52,611 nt of DNA from Actinomycetota bacterium (lineage in GTDB: Bacteria; Actinomycetota; Rubrobacteria; Rubrobacterales; Rubrobacteraceae): contig SIRX01000169.1 of NCBI GenBank assembly GCA_004563715.1, positions 1-52,611 on the forward strand, given 5' to 3'. Both the position numbers and the translations under genes were made by a program. The notes under the pieces are model-generated. The model was not told the DNA's origin. It was given only the letters and a program-made list of their open reading frames with translations, and made no database searches. Shown one piece after another: positions 34,668-42,476 of the stretch. The number at the start of each line of letters is the position of its first letter. Position 1 is the first letter of the stretch.

Positions 34668-35491
34668 CCCGGAAGACCCTGGGTCGGCTCTGGACGCAGT
34701 ACCTCAAGGTGCGCGACGGTCTCGAGCGCGGTAGCGCCGGCAACGGTGCGGAAAGGAATGTTCGTCAGAGGGCCGACCAGCTCAGGGATCGGCTGCTCGT
34801 CAACTACTCACCGCTGGTCAAATACGTGGCGGGCCGGCTCTCCGCCCGCGCCACGGGTGCGGTGGACCAGGGCGACTTCATGTCCTGGGGTGTTGTAGGG
34901 CTCATGCACGCCATCGAGACCTTCGACCCGGGCCGGGAGGCCAAGTTCGAGACCTACGCGATCTCCAAGATTCGGTGGGCGATTCTGGACGAGTTCAGAA
35001 AGCAGGACCCGCTGCCTCGCCGGGTGCGGGCCCGGGCGCGGGAGAGCGATCTCGTGAGGAGCCGGCTTACCCAGGAGCTTCGCCGGACCCCCGACGAGCA
35101 CGAAGTCGCCGCCGAGATGGGCCTGGACACCGAAGAGTACCGTTACCTGCTGCACCAGCAGTCCCGGGTTCAGATCGGTTCGCTGGAGGCCCGGGGTGAG
35201 GATGCCGAAGGCCACGGCCTACAGCCACAGGTCGCCGACGAAACCGCTGAAGACCCCCAGGTCTCCGCCCACCAGGAGGAGCTCCGGGAGGAGCTTGTCG
35301 AGGCCATGCGGAACCTGAGCGAGCGGGAGCGGCTGGTGGTCGCGCTGTACTACTACGAAGGGTTGACGCTCAAGGAGATCGGGCAGGTCCTCCAACTCAC
35401 CGAAGGACGCATCTCCCAGATCATGAGCCAGACCCTCCGGAAACTGCGCCGGTTCGTCACCGAAGACCACCTGGTTCTAGGCAACCTCTAG
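34664..35491 (+). CDS. whiG: RNA polymerase sigma factor of the WhiG/FliA group
   Basis: The 275-residue sigma-70-family factor lacks region 1.1. Region 2 is seen in LLVNYSPLVKYVAGRL, FMSWGVVGLMHAIETFDP and KFETYAISKIRWAILDEFRKQD; region 3 in ELRRTPDEHEVAAEMG; region 4 in LSERERLVVALYYYEGLTLKEIGQVL and EGRISQIMSQTLRKLR. This matches sigma-28/WhiG. In Streptomyces whiG, likewise near rpsB-tsf, starts aerial-hypha sporulation, while FliA drives flagellar genes. Neither set is in the window, so the regulon is unknown. TTG start, overlapping the dprA stop. Confidence 0.88.
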   Translation: MTRKTLGRLWTQYLKVRDGLERGSAGNGAERNVRQRADQLRDRLLVNYSPLVKYVAGRLSARATGAVDQGDFMSWGVVGLMHAIETFDPGREAKFETYAISKIRWAILDEFRKQDPLPRRVRARARESDLVRSRLTQELRRTPDEHEVAAEMGLDTEEYRYLLHQQSRVQIGSLEARGEDAEGHGLQPQVADETAEDPQVSAHQEELREELVEAMRNLSERERLVVALYYYEGLTLKEIGQVLQLTEGRISQIMSQTLRKLRRFVTEDHLVLGNL

Positions 35492-35544
35492 CGAACAACC
35501 GCGTGTAGAAGCTGTCCCCGGCTTGTGCTACCATCTGCGGGATT

Positions 35545-35573
35545 TTGACCACGCACGCCCGCTGTAGGGTTAG
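35545..35573 (+). promoter_or_regulatory. weak candidate promoter upstream of rpsB
   Basis: The 172-base gap between whiG and rpsB should hold the rpsB-tsf promoter. TTGACC (35545-35550) is a good -35, but the best -10 candidates are badly placed: TAGGGT at 14 bases and GGTTAG at 17 bases. A six-pair hairpin AAGCTG/CGGCTT near 35508 has no T tract. No gene is seen in this gap. Confidence 0.25.
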
Positions 35574-35663
35574 AGACCCGGGGTGGTGGTCCGCGGAGGC
35601 TTGTGGCGCGGATTGCAGAGCGCGGGCGGAGGACGCCAACCACCTGAAAGAGAGGTAGAGGTT

Positions 35664-36701
35664 TTGGAGAGCACCACCGAGCAAGTAGGTATAAGGGAGC
35701 TGTTAGAGGCCGGGGTTCACTTCGGCCACCAGGCCAAGCGCTGGAACCCGAAGATGAAGCCTTACATCTTCGCCGAGCGTGCCGGGGTCCACATAATCGA
35801 CCTGGACCAGACGCTGCCGCTTCTGGAACGCGCGCGGTCGTTTGTAAGGGGCGTGGCCGAGGCCGGCCGGGACGTTCTGTTCGTCGGCACCAAGAAGCAG
35901 GCTCAGATCACCGTTGCCGAGCAGGCCATCCGGTGTGGGCAGCCCTACGTGGCGGAACGCTACATCGGCGGCATGCTGACGAACTTCCAGACGATCAAGC
36001 CGCGCATCGAGTACTTCAAGGAACTCGCTGCGAGCTTTGAGGAGACGCCCGAAGAGGAGCGTACGGGCCGGGACTGGTTCGCCCTCGCCCGCGAGTACCA
36101 GAAGCTCCGGCGCAACTTCTCCGGCATAACGGAGATGGAGCGCCTGCCCGGCGCGGTGTTCGTCATCGATCCCAAACGGGAAGAGCTTATGATCAAGGAG
36201 GCCAACCGGCTCCGCATCCCGGTCGTGGCGCTTACCGACACCAACTGTGACCCGCAGGTCGTCGACTACGTGATCCCGGGCAACGACGACGCCATACGCT
36301 CCATAAACCTCGTATCCAGGCTCATCGCCGACGCGATCTTGCAGGGCCGGGGTGAAGACGTGGTGCAAGCCGAAGAGCGCCCGGTGCCGCCGGTTATCGA
36401 GGAGACTCGAACCCCGGAGGACGTTGCGGGCGAGGAGCCCGTGGTAAACGGCAACGGTGTTGCGAAGGCCGCCGAAGAAACCGTCGAAGTTACGGAGCCC
36501 GAGGTTACGGAGCCCGAGGTGGCCGAGGCCGTTCCGTCGATCGAGGACACGGAACTGGAAGCTGCCGGCGGCGATCAGGAAGCGGCGGCTGCCGCGGAGG
36601 CCGAGGCCGACGCGGAGGCGCTGGCGGCCGAGCCCGTCGAGGATGTGTCGCGGGGAGAGGCCGAGCCGGAGGCCGGCAACTCGGAAGAAGAGGAGAAATA
36701 A
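35664..36701 (+). CDS. rpsB: 30S ribosomal protein S2 with a long acidic C-terminal extension
   Basis: Residues 1 to about 230 are a complete S2: IRELLEAGVHFGHQAKRWNPKMKPYIF, FVGTKKQAQ, RYIGGMLTNFQTI and IPVVALTDTNCDP. The remaining 115 residues are a low-complexity tail rich in Glu, Ala, Val and Pro, with a duplicated VTEPE unit and ending SEEEEK. Typical S2 is about 230-260 residues; other actinobacteria have shorter tails of this kind. The TTG at 35664 is chosen because AGAGGTAGAGG precedes it and the family N-terminus follows; the frame is open to 35583. Confidence 0.96.
   Translation: MESTTEQVGIRELLEAGVHFGHQAKRWNPKMKPYIFAERAGVHIIDLDQTLPLLERARSFVRGVAEAGRDVLFVGTKKQAQITVAEQAIRCGQPYVAERYIGGMLTNFQTIKPRIEYFKELAASFEETPEEERTGRDWFALAREYQKLRRNFSGITEMERLPGAVFVIDPKREELMIKEANRLRIPVVALTDTNCDPQVVDYVIPGNDDAIRSINLVSRLIADAILQGRGEDVVQAEERPVPPVIEETRTPEDVAGEEPVVNGNGVAKAAEETVEVTEPEVTEPEVAEAVPSIEDTELEAAGGDQEAAAAAEAEADAEALAAEPVEDVSRGEAEPEAGNSEEEEK
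36489..36518 (+). repeat. perfect 15-base tandem repeat in the rpsB tail
   Basis: GTTACGGAGCCCGAG occurs twice back to back and is followed by a diverged third copy. It encodes VTEPE-VTEPE in the acidic extension of S2 and suggests growth of the tail by slippage. Confidence 0.85.
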
Positions 36702-36706
36702 GAGTC

Positions 36707-37294
36707 TTGGCTAGCGACATTACAAAGATCAAGCAGCTCCGCGAGGAGACGGGCGCCGGGATGATGGACGTGAAAAAGGCGCTGGACGAGTCCGGGAGCG
36801 ACGTGGAGGGTGCCCGCCGGATCCTCCGGGAGCGCGGGCAGGCTGCGGCGGAGAAAAAGAGCTCTCGGGAAGCCGGTGAGGGCCTGATCGAGTCCTACGT
36901 CCACTTCAACGGGCGCATCGGGGTGCTCGTGGAGGTCAACTGCGAGACAGACTTCGTGGCCCGCACGCCGGAGTTCAAGGAGTTCGCCCGCAACGTGGCG
37001 CTGCACGTAGCCTCGATGAACCCCGTGACCGTTGGCGTGGACGACATCCCGCAGGACGTGCTCGACGAGGAGCGCCAGATCGCCGAGAAGCAGGCGGCGG
37101 AGCTCGGCAAGCCCGAGAACGTGACCCGCCAGATCGTGGAGGGCCGGATGAAAAAGCGGACCTCTGAGATGGCGCTGCTCACCCAGGCTTACGTCAAGGA
37201 GCCGGACAAGACCGTCGAGGACCTCCTCAAGGAGACCATCCAGAAGGTCGGTGAGAACGTCGTGATCCGGCGCTTTGTCCGCTACGAGCTCTAG
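36707..37294 (+). CDS. tsf: elongation factor Ts, short form
   Basis: Nucleotide exchange factor for EF-Tu. The 195-residue protein has the UBA-like N-terminus with IKQLREETGAGMMDVKKALDE and the core with GRIGVLVEVNCETDFVART. It is about 90 residues shorter than the E. coli protein and close to the Thermus form, which has a single core subdomain. The TTG start lies six bases after the rpsB stop. Confidence 0.95.
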   Translation: MASDITKIKQLREETGAGMMDVKKALDESGSDVEGARRILRERGQAAAEKKSSREAGEGLIESYVHFNGRIGVLVEVNCETDFVARTPEFKEFARNVALHVASMNPVTVGVDDIPQDVLDEERQIAEKQAAELGKPENVTRQIVEGRMKKRTSEMALLTQAYVKEPDKTVEDLLKETIQKVGENVVIRRFVRYEL

Positions 37295-37300
37295 CCCGCC

Positions 37301-38092
37301 TTGGACCGCATCACGGCTTCGGGGGACGAGAACAACGAGCCTGCGGGCTCGGAGGCCCGGCGTCTAAAGCGGGTCGTGCTCAAGCTCTCGGGGGAGAGCC
37401 TCTCCGGCGAGAACGGCAACGGCATAGACCCCGGCAGCCTGGACTCGACCGCGACGCAGGTAATGGAGGCCGTCGAGGCCGGCGCCGAGCTGGCCGTCGT
37501 CGTCGGTGGCGGCAACATCTTCCGGGGCTCGCAGGTCGCGGACGACCTCGGTATCGAGAGCGCCACAGCCGACTACATGGCGATGCTCGGCACCGTGATC
37601 AACGCCCTGGCTTTGCAGGCGGCCCTGGAGCGCCGGGGCGTACAGACGCGGGTGCAGTCGGCCATCGAGATGCGCGAGGTGGCCGAACCGTACATCCGGC
37701 GTCGGGCCATACGGCACCTGGAGAAAAAGCGCGTGGTGATCTTCGCCTCGGGCACGGGCAATCCCTTTTTCACCACCGATACGGGCGCGGCGCTGCGGGC
37801 GCTGGAGATCGGGGCCGACGCGCTGCTCATGGCTAAAAACCGGGTGGACGGTATCTACGACAAAGACCCGCGCCGCTACCCGGATGCGGTACACATGCCC
37901 CGGCTCAACTACATGGACCTGCTCGCCAAAAACCTGGCCGTCATGGACCACACGGCGGCCACGTTGTGCAGCGGGGAAAACCTGCCCATAGTAGTTTTCG
38001 ATATACTGAAGCCGGGAAACCTGCGCCGGATTTTGCAGGGAGAACACGTGGGCTCCGTGGTGTGGAACGGCGGGGCCGGCAACAGAGCGTGA
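37301..38092 (+). CDS. pyrH: uridylate kinase
   Basis: Phosphorylates UMP to UDP (EC 2.7.4.22). After a polar N-terminal extension of about 23 residues, the 263-residue amino-acid-kinase fold begins: RVVLKLSGESLSG, VVVGGGNIFRG, DYMAMLGTVINALALQ, FASGTGNPFFTTDTGAALRA and VDGIYDKDPR. The TTG start gives the extension; no later start fits better. UDP feeds cell-wall precursors, in keeping with uppS nearby. Confidence 0.95.
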   Translation: MDRITASGDENNEPAGSEARRLKRVVLKLSGESLSGENGNGIDPGSLDSTATQVMEAVEAGAELAVVVGGGNIFRGSQVADDLGIESATADYMAMLGTVINALALQAALERRGVQTRVQSAIEMREVAEPYIRRRAIRHLEKKRVVIFASGTGNPFFTTDTGAALRALEIGADALLMAKNRVDGIYDKDPRRYPDAVHMPRLNYMDLLAKNLAVMDHTAATLCSGENLPIVVFDILKPGNLRRILQGEHVGSVVWNGGAGNRA

Positions 38093-38108
38093 GCCGGAGG
38101 AGATCCAG

Positions 38109-38669
38109 ATGTCTGAGATAATCGACCTGACGATGGCCGAGCGCCGGATGAAGGGCGCGCTGGAAGCCGTGCGCCGGGAGTTCGCCACCATCCGCACGGG
38201 CCGGGCCAACCCCGCTATCCTGGACCGGGTAGAGGTTGAGGTGTACGGATCGCGCATGCCGCTGCGCAGCGTGGCCAACGTCAGCGTCCCCGAACCCCGG
38301 CTGCTCTCGGTCACCCCCTTCGACCCCGGCTCTATAAAGCAGATCGAGCGGGCCATCGAGAACGCGGACATCGGGCTCAACCCGCAGAACGACGGCAAGA
38401 TCATCCGCCTGCCCATCCCCGAGCTGACCGAGGAGCGGCGCCGGGAGCTGATCCGGCTGGCCCGCAGCTACGCCGAGGAGGGGCGGGTCTCTATCCGCAA
38501 CATCCGCCGCGACGAGATGCGCGACGTGCACGAGCTGCGGCGGGAGGGCGAGATCTCTGAGGACGACGAGCGCCGGGCCGAGGCCGAGTTGCAGAAGCTC
38601 ACCGACGAGTACGTCCGGCGCGTGGACGCGGCCCTGGCGGACAAAGAGTCCGAGCTGCTGGAGGTCTGA
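38109..38669 (+). CDS. frr: ribosome recycling factor
   Basis: Splits the post-termination ribosome with EF-G. The 186-residue protein shows TIRTGRANPAILDRVEVEVYGS, PLRSVANVSVPEPRLL, IRLPIPELTEERRRELI and RNIRRDEMRDV, which cover the three-helix bundle and the inserted beta domain. GGAGGAGAT precedes the ATG. Confidence 0.97.
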   Translation: MSEIIDLTMAERRMKGALEAVRREFATIRTGRANPAILDRVEVEVYGSRMPLRSVANVSVPEPRLLSVTPFDPGSIKQIERAIENADIGLNPQNDGKIIRLPIPELTEERRRELIRLARSYAEEGRVSIRNIRRDEMRDVHELRREGEISEDDERRAEAELQKLTDEYVRRVDAALADKESELLEV

Positions 38670-38681
38670 GCGCTGGAGCCG

Positions 38682-39422
38682 GTGCGGAAACATCCAGCCC
38701 CGGAGGCGGGGAGCGTGTTGACACGTCTCGATCCCGGCCAGAAGCCGCGGCACGTGGCCGTAATCATGGACGGCAACGGGCGTTGGGCGCAGCGGCGCTG
38801 GCTCCCGCGGGCCGCCGGCCATAGGGCCGGCGTCGCCGTCCTGGAGCCGCTCATCGAGGTCGCCGGCGAGACCGGCGTCGAGACGCTGACCCTCTACGCC
38901 TTCTCCACCGAGAACTGGGCCCGGCCCGAGGACGAGGTCGGCACCCTGATGCAGCTTTTTCTGGAGACCGCCCGCGCCAAGGTGCCCCAGCTCAACGAGC
39001 GCGGCGCCCGGCTGCGCTTTCTGGGGCGCCGGGACAGGCTACCGGCCTCCGTGCGGTCGGCCATCGAGGAGGCCGAAGAGCTGACGGCGGCCAACGGCCA
39101 GCTAGACCTCTACATCGCGCTCAACTACGGTGGCCGCAGCGAGCTCGTGGACGCCGCCCGGCGCATGATCTCCGACGGCCTCGCGCCCGAGGAGGTGGAC
39201 GAGCAGACCTTCGCCAGCTACCTCTACGCCCCCGAAGTCCCCGAGATAGACCTCGTGATCCGGACCAGCGGCGAGCTCCGGGTCTCCAACTTTCTGCTCT
39301 GGCAGATAGCCTACGCCGAGTTCTACGTAACCGACACGCTCTGGCCGGACTTCTCCCCGGAGGAGTTTCGGCGGGCCGTGGAGTCTTTCGCATCCCGGTC
39401 GCGGCGCCGGGGCGGCGTCTGA
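38682..39422 (+). CDS. uppS: isoprenyl transferase (undecaprenyl diphosphate synthase type)
   Basis: Makes the cis-polyprenyl diphosphate lipid carrier for cell-wall synthesis (EC 2.5.1.31 or a related chain length). The 246-residue protein has catalytic Asp30 in VAVIMDGNGRWAQRR, LTLYAFSTENWARP, ALNYGGRSEL and RTSGELRVSNFLLWQIAYAEFY. The GTG at 38682 adds about 20 residues before the family core, so a later start is possible. Substrates come from the pathway that includes dxr and ispG downstream. Confidence 0.94.
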   Translation: MRKHPAPEAGSVLTRLDPGQKPRHVAVIMDGNGRWAQRRWLPRAAGHRAGVAVLEPLIEVAGETGVETLTLYAFSTENWARPEDEVGTLMQLFLETARAKVPQLNERGARLRFLGRRDRLPASVRSAIEEAEELTAANGQLDLYIALNYGGRSELVDAARRMISDGLAPEEVDEQTFASYLYAPEVPEIDLVIRTSGELRVSNFLLWQIAYAEFYVTDTLWPDFSPEEFRRAVESFASRSRRRGGV

Positions 39423-39425
39423 GAG

Positions 39426-40196
39426 ATGCTCCGCTGGCGGACCGTAACGGCCCTGATCCTGGGCCCCATCGTGCTCGGGGCCATAATGCTGGGCGTCTGG
39501 GCCGTTATGCTGCTCGTCCTGGTCGTGGTGGGCCTCGCCGCCCGCGAGCTGGCGCAGGCGCTCAAGCCTCTGCCCTTTCCGGCGGCTCTCGGCGCCGGCG
39601 TGATCCCCGTCCTGCTCTCGATACCTTATGGTCCCAACGGCATCCTGGCCGGCGCGCTACTGAGCCTCCCCTGGGCCCTGTTCTGGCTCTCCGGGAAGGC
39701 CGAAGCCCGGACGCTCCGGGCGCTCCTGGCCCTGCTGCTCATGGCTCTCTGGGTTGGTGTTCCCATGGCGCACCTGGGCCTGATCGCCAACCTGGAAAAC
39801 GGCGTGTTTCTCATCCTGGTCGCCGTTGTGGGGCCCTGGATCTCGGACGCCGGCGCTTACTTCGCCGGCCGCTTTTTCGGCAACCACCTGTTGTTTCCCA
39901 GCCTGAGCCCGAAGAAGACCGTGGAAGGAGCCCTCGGGGGGCTCATCCTCACTATCGCGGTCGTAGGTCCGGCGACGTACGGCATCCTCGGGTTCACCCT
40001 CCTCAAGTCTATCTCCTTGGGAGCCGCCGTTTCCGTGTTCAGCCAGAGCGGCGATCTCTTCGAGTCTATCCTCAAGCGGATCCTGGACCTGAAAGACCTC
40101 GGGGACAGCCTCCCCGGTCACGGCGGTATCCTCGACCGGATAGACAGCCTGTTGTTTACCGCGCCCGCGGTATACTATCTCTCATTGTTCTTATGA
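39426..40196 (+). CDS. cdsA: phosphatidate cytidylyltransferase
   Basis: Integral membrane enzyme that makes CDP-diacylglycerol for phospholipids (EC 2.7.7.41). The 256 residues contain seven or eight hydrophobic segments, the WISDAGAYFAGRFFG loop, SPKKTVEGALGG and the full family signature near the C-terminus (SILKRILDLKDLGDSLPGHGG, then ILDRIDS). Start ATG three bases after the uppS stop. Confidence 0.95.
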   Translation: MLRWRTVTALILGPIVLGAIMLGVWAVMLLVLVVVGLAARELAQALKPLPFPAALGAGVIPVLLSIPYGPNGILAGALLSLPWALFWLSGKAEARTLRALLALLLMALWVGVPMAHLGLIANLENGVFLILVAVVGPWISDAGAYFAGRFFGNHLLFPSLSPKKTVEGALGGLILTIAVVGPATYGILGFTLLKSISLGAAVSVFSQSGDLFESILKRILDLKDLGDSLPGHGGILDRIDSLLFTAPAVYYLSLFL

Positions 40197-40221
40197 TGTT
40201 GCCTACTGGAAAACCCCGGAC

Positions 40222-41370
40222 GTGAGACGGCGCCTCACCATACTCGGCTCTACGGGTAGCGTCGGCCGCCAGGCCCTCGACGTCGTGCGGGCCCACCCGG
40301 ACCGTTTCGAGGTCGCCGGGCTCTCGGCCGCCTCGAACGTGGACCTGCTTCTGGAGCAGGCCGCCGAGTTCGACGTCGGACGCGTCGCCCTGGAGCGCGA
40401 GCCAGACGTAAGCAGCCTCCCTCGCGACCTGGCCAACAGGATAGAGGTTACGGGCCCCGGTGCTGCCCGCAGGCTGGCCGAAGAGCCCGTCGACGTGGTG
40501 CTCAACGGCATAGTAGGCTTTGCCGGGCTATCGGCCACCGTAGGCGCCCTCCAAGCCGGCAACACGGTTGCCCTGGCCAACAAGGAGTCGCTCGTCGCCG
40601 GTGGCGAGTGGGTAATGAACCTCGCCCCCAGCAACCGCATAATCCCCGTGGACTCGGAGCACTCGGCGATCTTCCAGTGCCTCGAAGGCCGCGACGCAAG
40701 CGAGGTAGACAGAATATTGCTGACCGCCTCCGGCGGGCCTTTCTTCGAGCGTCCGAAGGCCGAACTGCTGGATGCCGGACCCGAGGACGCCCTCCGGCAC
40801 CCGACGTGGCAGATGGGGACCAAGATCACCATCGACTCCGCCTCCATGATGAACAAGGGCCTGGAGGTGATAGAGGCCCACCACCTCTTCGGCGTGCCTT
40901 ACGAGGACGTGAGGGTCGTGGTCCACCGGCAGTCGGTCGTCCACGGCGGAGCTATCTTCAGGGACGGATCGGTGATCCTGCACGCCGCCGTGCCCGACAT
41001 GCGGCTCCCGATAGCCTTCGGCATCCTCCATCCAGAGCGCGTGGACGTGGGCGCGCAACCCATTGGGTTCGACGCCGCAACCTGGACCTTCGACGAGCCC
41101 CGGAACGACGTGTTCCGGTGCCTGCCGCTCGCGATCCAGGCCGGCCAGGCCGGAGGACCGTACCCGGTGGCGCTCAACGCGGCCAACGAGGCCGCCGTCG
41201 AGGCCTTTCTCGAAGGGCGGATAAAATTCTTGCAGATAGCCGACGTCATCGAGGAGGTCCTGGAGATCGTCCCCGACTTCGGAAAGATGCAGAGCATGGA
41301 GAATATTGAAGCCGTCGACCGCTGGGCGCGTTCCGCGGCTACCCGCTTTGCGCAGGACATCGCCCCGTGA
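40222..41370 (+). CDS. dxr: 1-deoxy-D-xylulose 5-phosphate reductoisomerase
   Basis: First committed step of the MEP isoprenoid pathway (EC 1.1.1.267). The 382-residue protein has the NADPH loop LGSTGSVGRQALD, ANKESLVAGG, the metal site PVDSEHSAIFQ, LTASGGPF, HPTWQMGTKITIDSASMMNKG and ALNAANEAAV. The segment normally VVVHPQSIxHSMVEF reads VVVHRQSVVHGGAIF; the His residues are kept but Pro and Ser-Met are not. GTG start; the stop overlaps rseP (GTGA). Confidence 0.94.
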   Translation: MRRRLTILGSTGSVGRQALDVVRAHPDRFEVAGLSAASNVDLLLEQAAEFDVGRVALEREPDVSSLPRDLANRIEVTGPGAARRLAEEPVDVVLNGIVGFAGLSATVGALQAGNTVALANKESLVAGGEWVMNLAPSNRIIPVDSEHSAIFQCLEGRDASEVDRILLTASGGPFFERPKAELLDAGPEDALRHPTWQMGTKITIDSASMMNKGLEVIEAHHLFGVPYEDVRVVVHRQSVVHGGAIFRDGSVILHAAVPDMRLPIAFGILHPERVDVGAQPIGFDAATWTFDEPRNDVFRCLPLAIQAGQAGGPYPVALNAANEAAVEAFLEGRIKFLQIADVIEEVLEIVPDFGKMQSMENIEAVDRWARSAATRFAQDIAP

Positions 41371-42434
41371 CCATCCTCATCGCCATAATCGGGTTTATCG
41401 TGCTCATCGTGATCCACGAGATGGGCCACATGCTTACCGCCAAGGCCCTCGGCGTGCGGGTAGACGAGTTCGGTGTCGGCTTCGGACCAGCCCTCATAAA
41501 AAAGAAGTTCGGCCAGACTACGTATTCTTTTCGCATAATACTACTCGGCGGGTTTGCGAAGATGGCTGGCATAGAGGACATCGGGAGCGTGGCGCAGGAG
41601 CGGGGTGAGTTGGGTTCGGACACCTACCCCTCGAAGGCGCCGTGGCGGCGGGCCTTGATCATCTTCGCCGGTCCTGCGGCCAACATCCTGACCTGCGTCC
41701 TGATCCTGGCCGGCACGTTCATGTTCGCCGGCGCGGTGACCGGCGTTACTACGACGGTGGACGAGGTTGTGCCGGACACGTTCGCCGCCGAGTCGGGGGT
41801 ACAACCGGGGGACGAGCTCGTGCGGGTGGACGGCGCCGCGACCGGTAGTTGGGAGGACTTCCAGGATGCCGTGGCCCAGAAGCAGCCGGGTGAGGAGGTG
41901 ACCCTCGTCGTCGAGCGCGACGGCCAGGAGGTCTCGTTCACCGGTGAGCTCTCGGCCAACCCCCAGGACCCGGAGATGCCCCTCGTCGGCGTGCAGCCCG
42001 TGCCGGAGAGGACCACCTACGGTCCCCTGGAGGCGCTCGGCCTCGGGGCCGAACGCACCGCGACGCTGACGGTAGCCTACCTCGGCGGCCTCTACCAGCT
42101 GTTCACAGGCCAGATGGACTTCTTCGACAACATCGCCGGTCCAGTGGGGATCGTGGGGGTCACCAGCCAGTCTGTGAGCGAGGGTTTCTTCCCGCTGTTC
42201 CTCGCGCTCATAAGCCTCATCCTGGGCATCATGAACCTGCTGCCGATACTGCCGCTCGACGGCGGGCACCTGCTCATGATCGCGGCGGAGAAAGTCATGG
42301 GACGCCCGATAAAGCAGGAGACGATGGGCAAGATCGCCATGCTCGGCCTCGCGCTGATGTTGACCTTGTTCCTGTTCGCAACTTACGCGGACCTTAGTAA
42401 AATCATTACCGGACAGCCGTTTATACCGGAGTAG
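41367..42434 (+). CDS. rseP: site-2 membrane metalloprotease (RseP/RasP family)
   Basis: Intramembrane zinc protease that cleaves anti-sigma factors or signal-peptide remnants. The 355-residue protein has HEMGH at residues 17-21 in the first membrane helix, a PDZ domain at about 120-200 (SGVQPGDELVRVDG), and the second active-site motif NLLPILPLDGGHLL with the third zinc ligand Asp. Target is not predictable. It overlaps dxr by four bases. Confidence 0.94.
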   Translation: MTILIAIIGFIVLIVIHEMGHMLTAKALGVRVDEFGVGFGPALIKKKFGQTTYSFRIILLGGFAKMAGIEDIGSVAQERGELGSDTYPSKAPWRRALIIFAGPAANILTCVLILAGTFMFAGAVTGVTTTVDEVVPDTFAAESGVQPGDELVRVDGAATGSWEDFQDAVAQKQPGEEVTLVVERDGQEVSFTGELSANPQDPEMPLVGVQPVPERTTYGPLEALGLGAERTATLTVAYLGGLYQLFTGQMDFFDNIAGPVGIVGVTSQSVSEGFFPLFLALISLILGIMNLLPILPLDGGHLLMIAAEKVMGRPIKQETMGKIAMLGLALMLTLFLFATYADLSKIITGQPFIPE

Positions 42435-42476
42435 GATTCAGCCAGCGTCCGCGTTCGCAAGGAGCTTAGGAGACAC

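Noticed and set aside
35500-35530. AAGCTG/CGGCTT hairpin after whiG as a terminator
   Set aside because: Only six pairs with a wobble and no T tract on the plus strand.
40900-40970. Altered VVVHRQSVVHGG segment of Dxr as evidence of inactivity
   Set aside because: Metal ligands, both His residues and the MGxK loop are kept, and ispG, which acts later in the same pathway, is nearby, so the enzyme is most likely functional.
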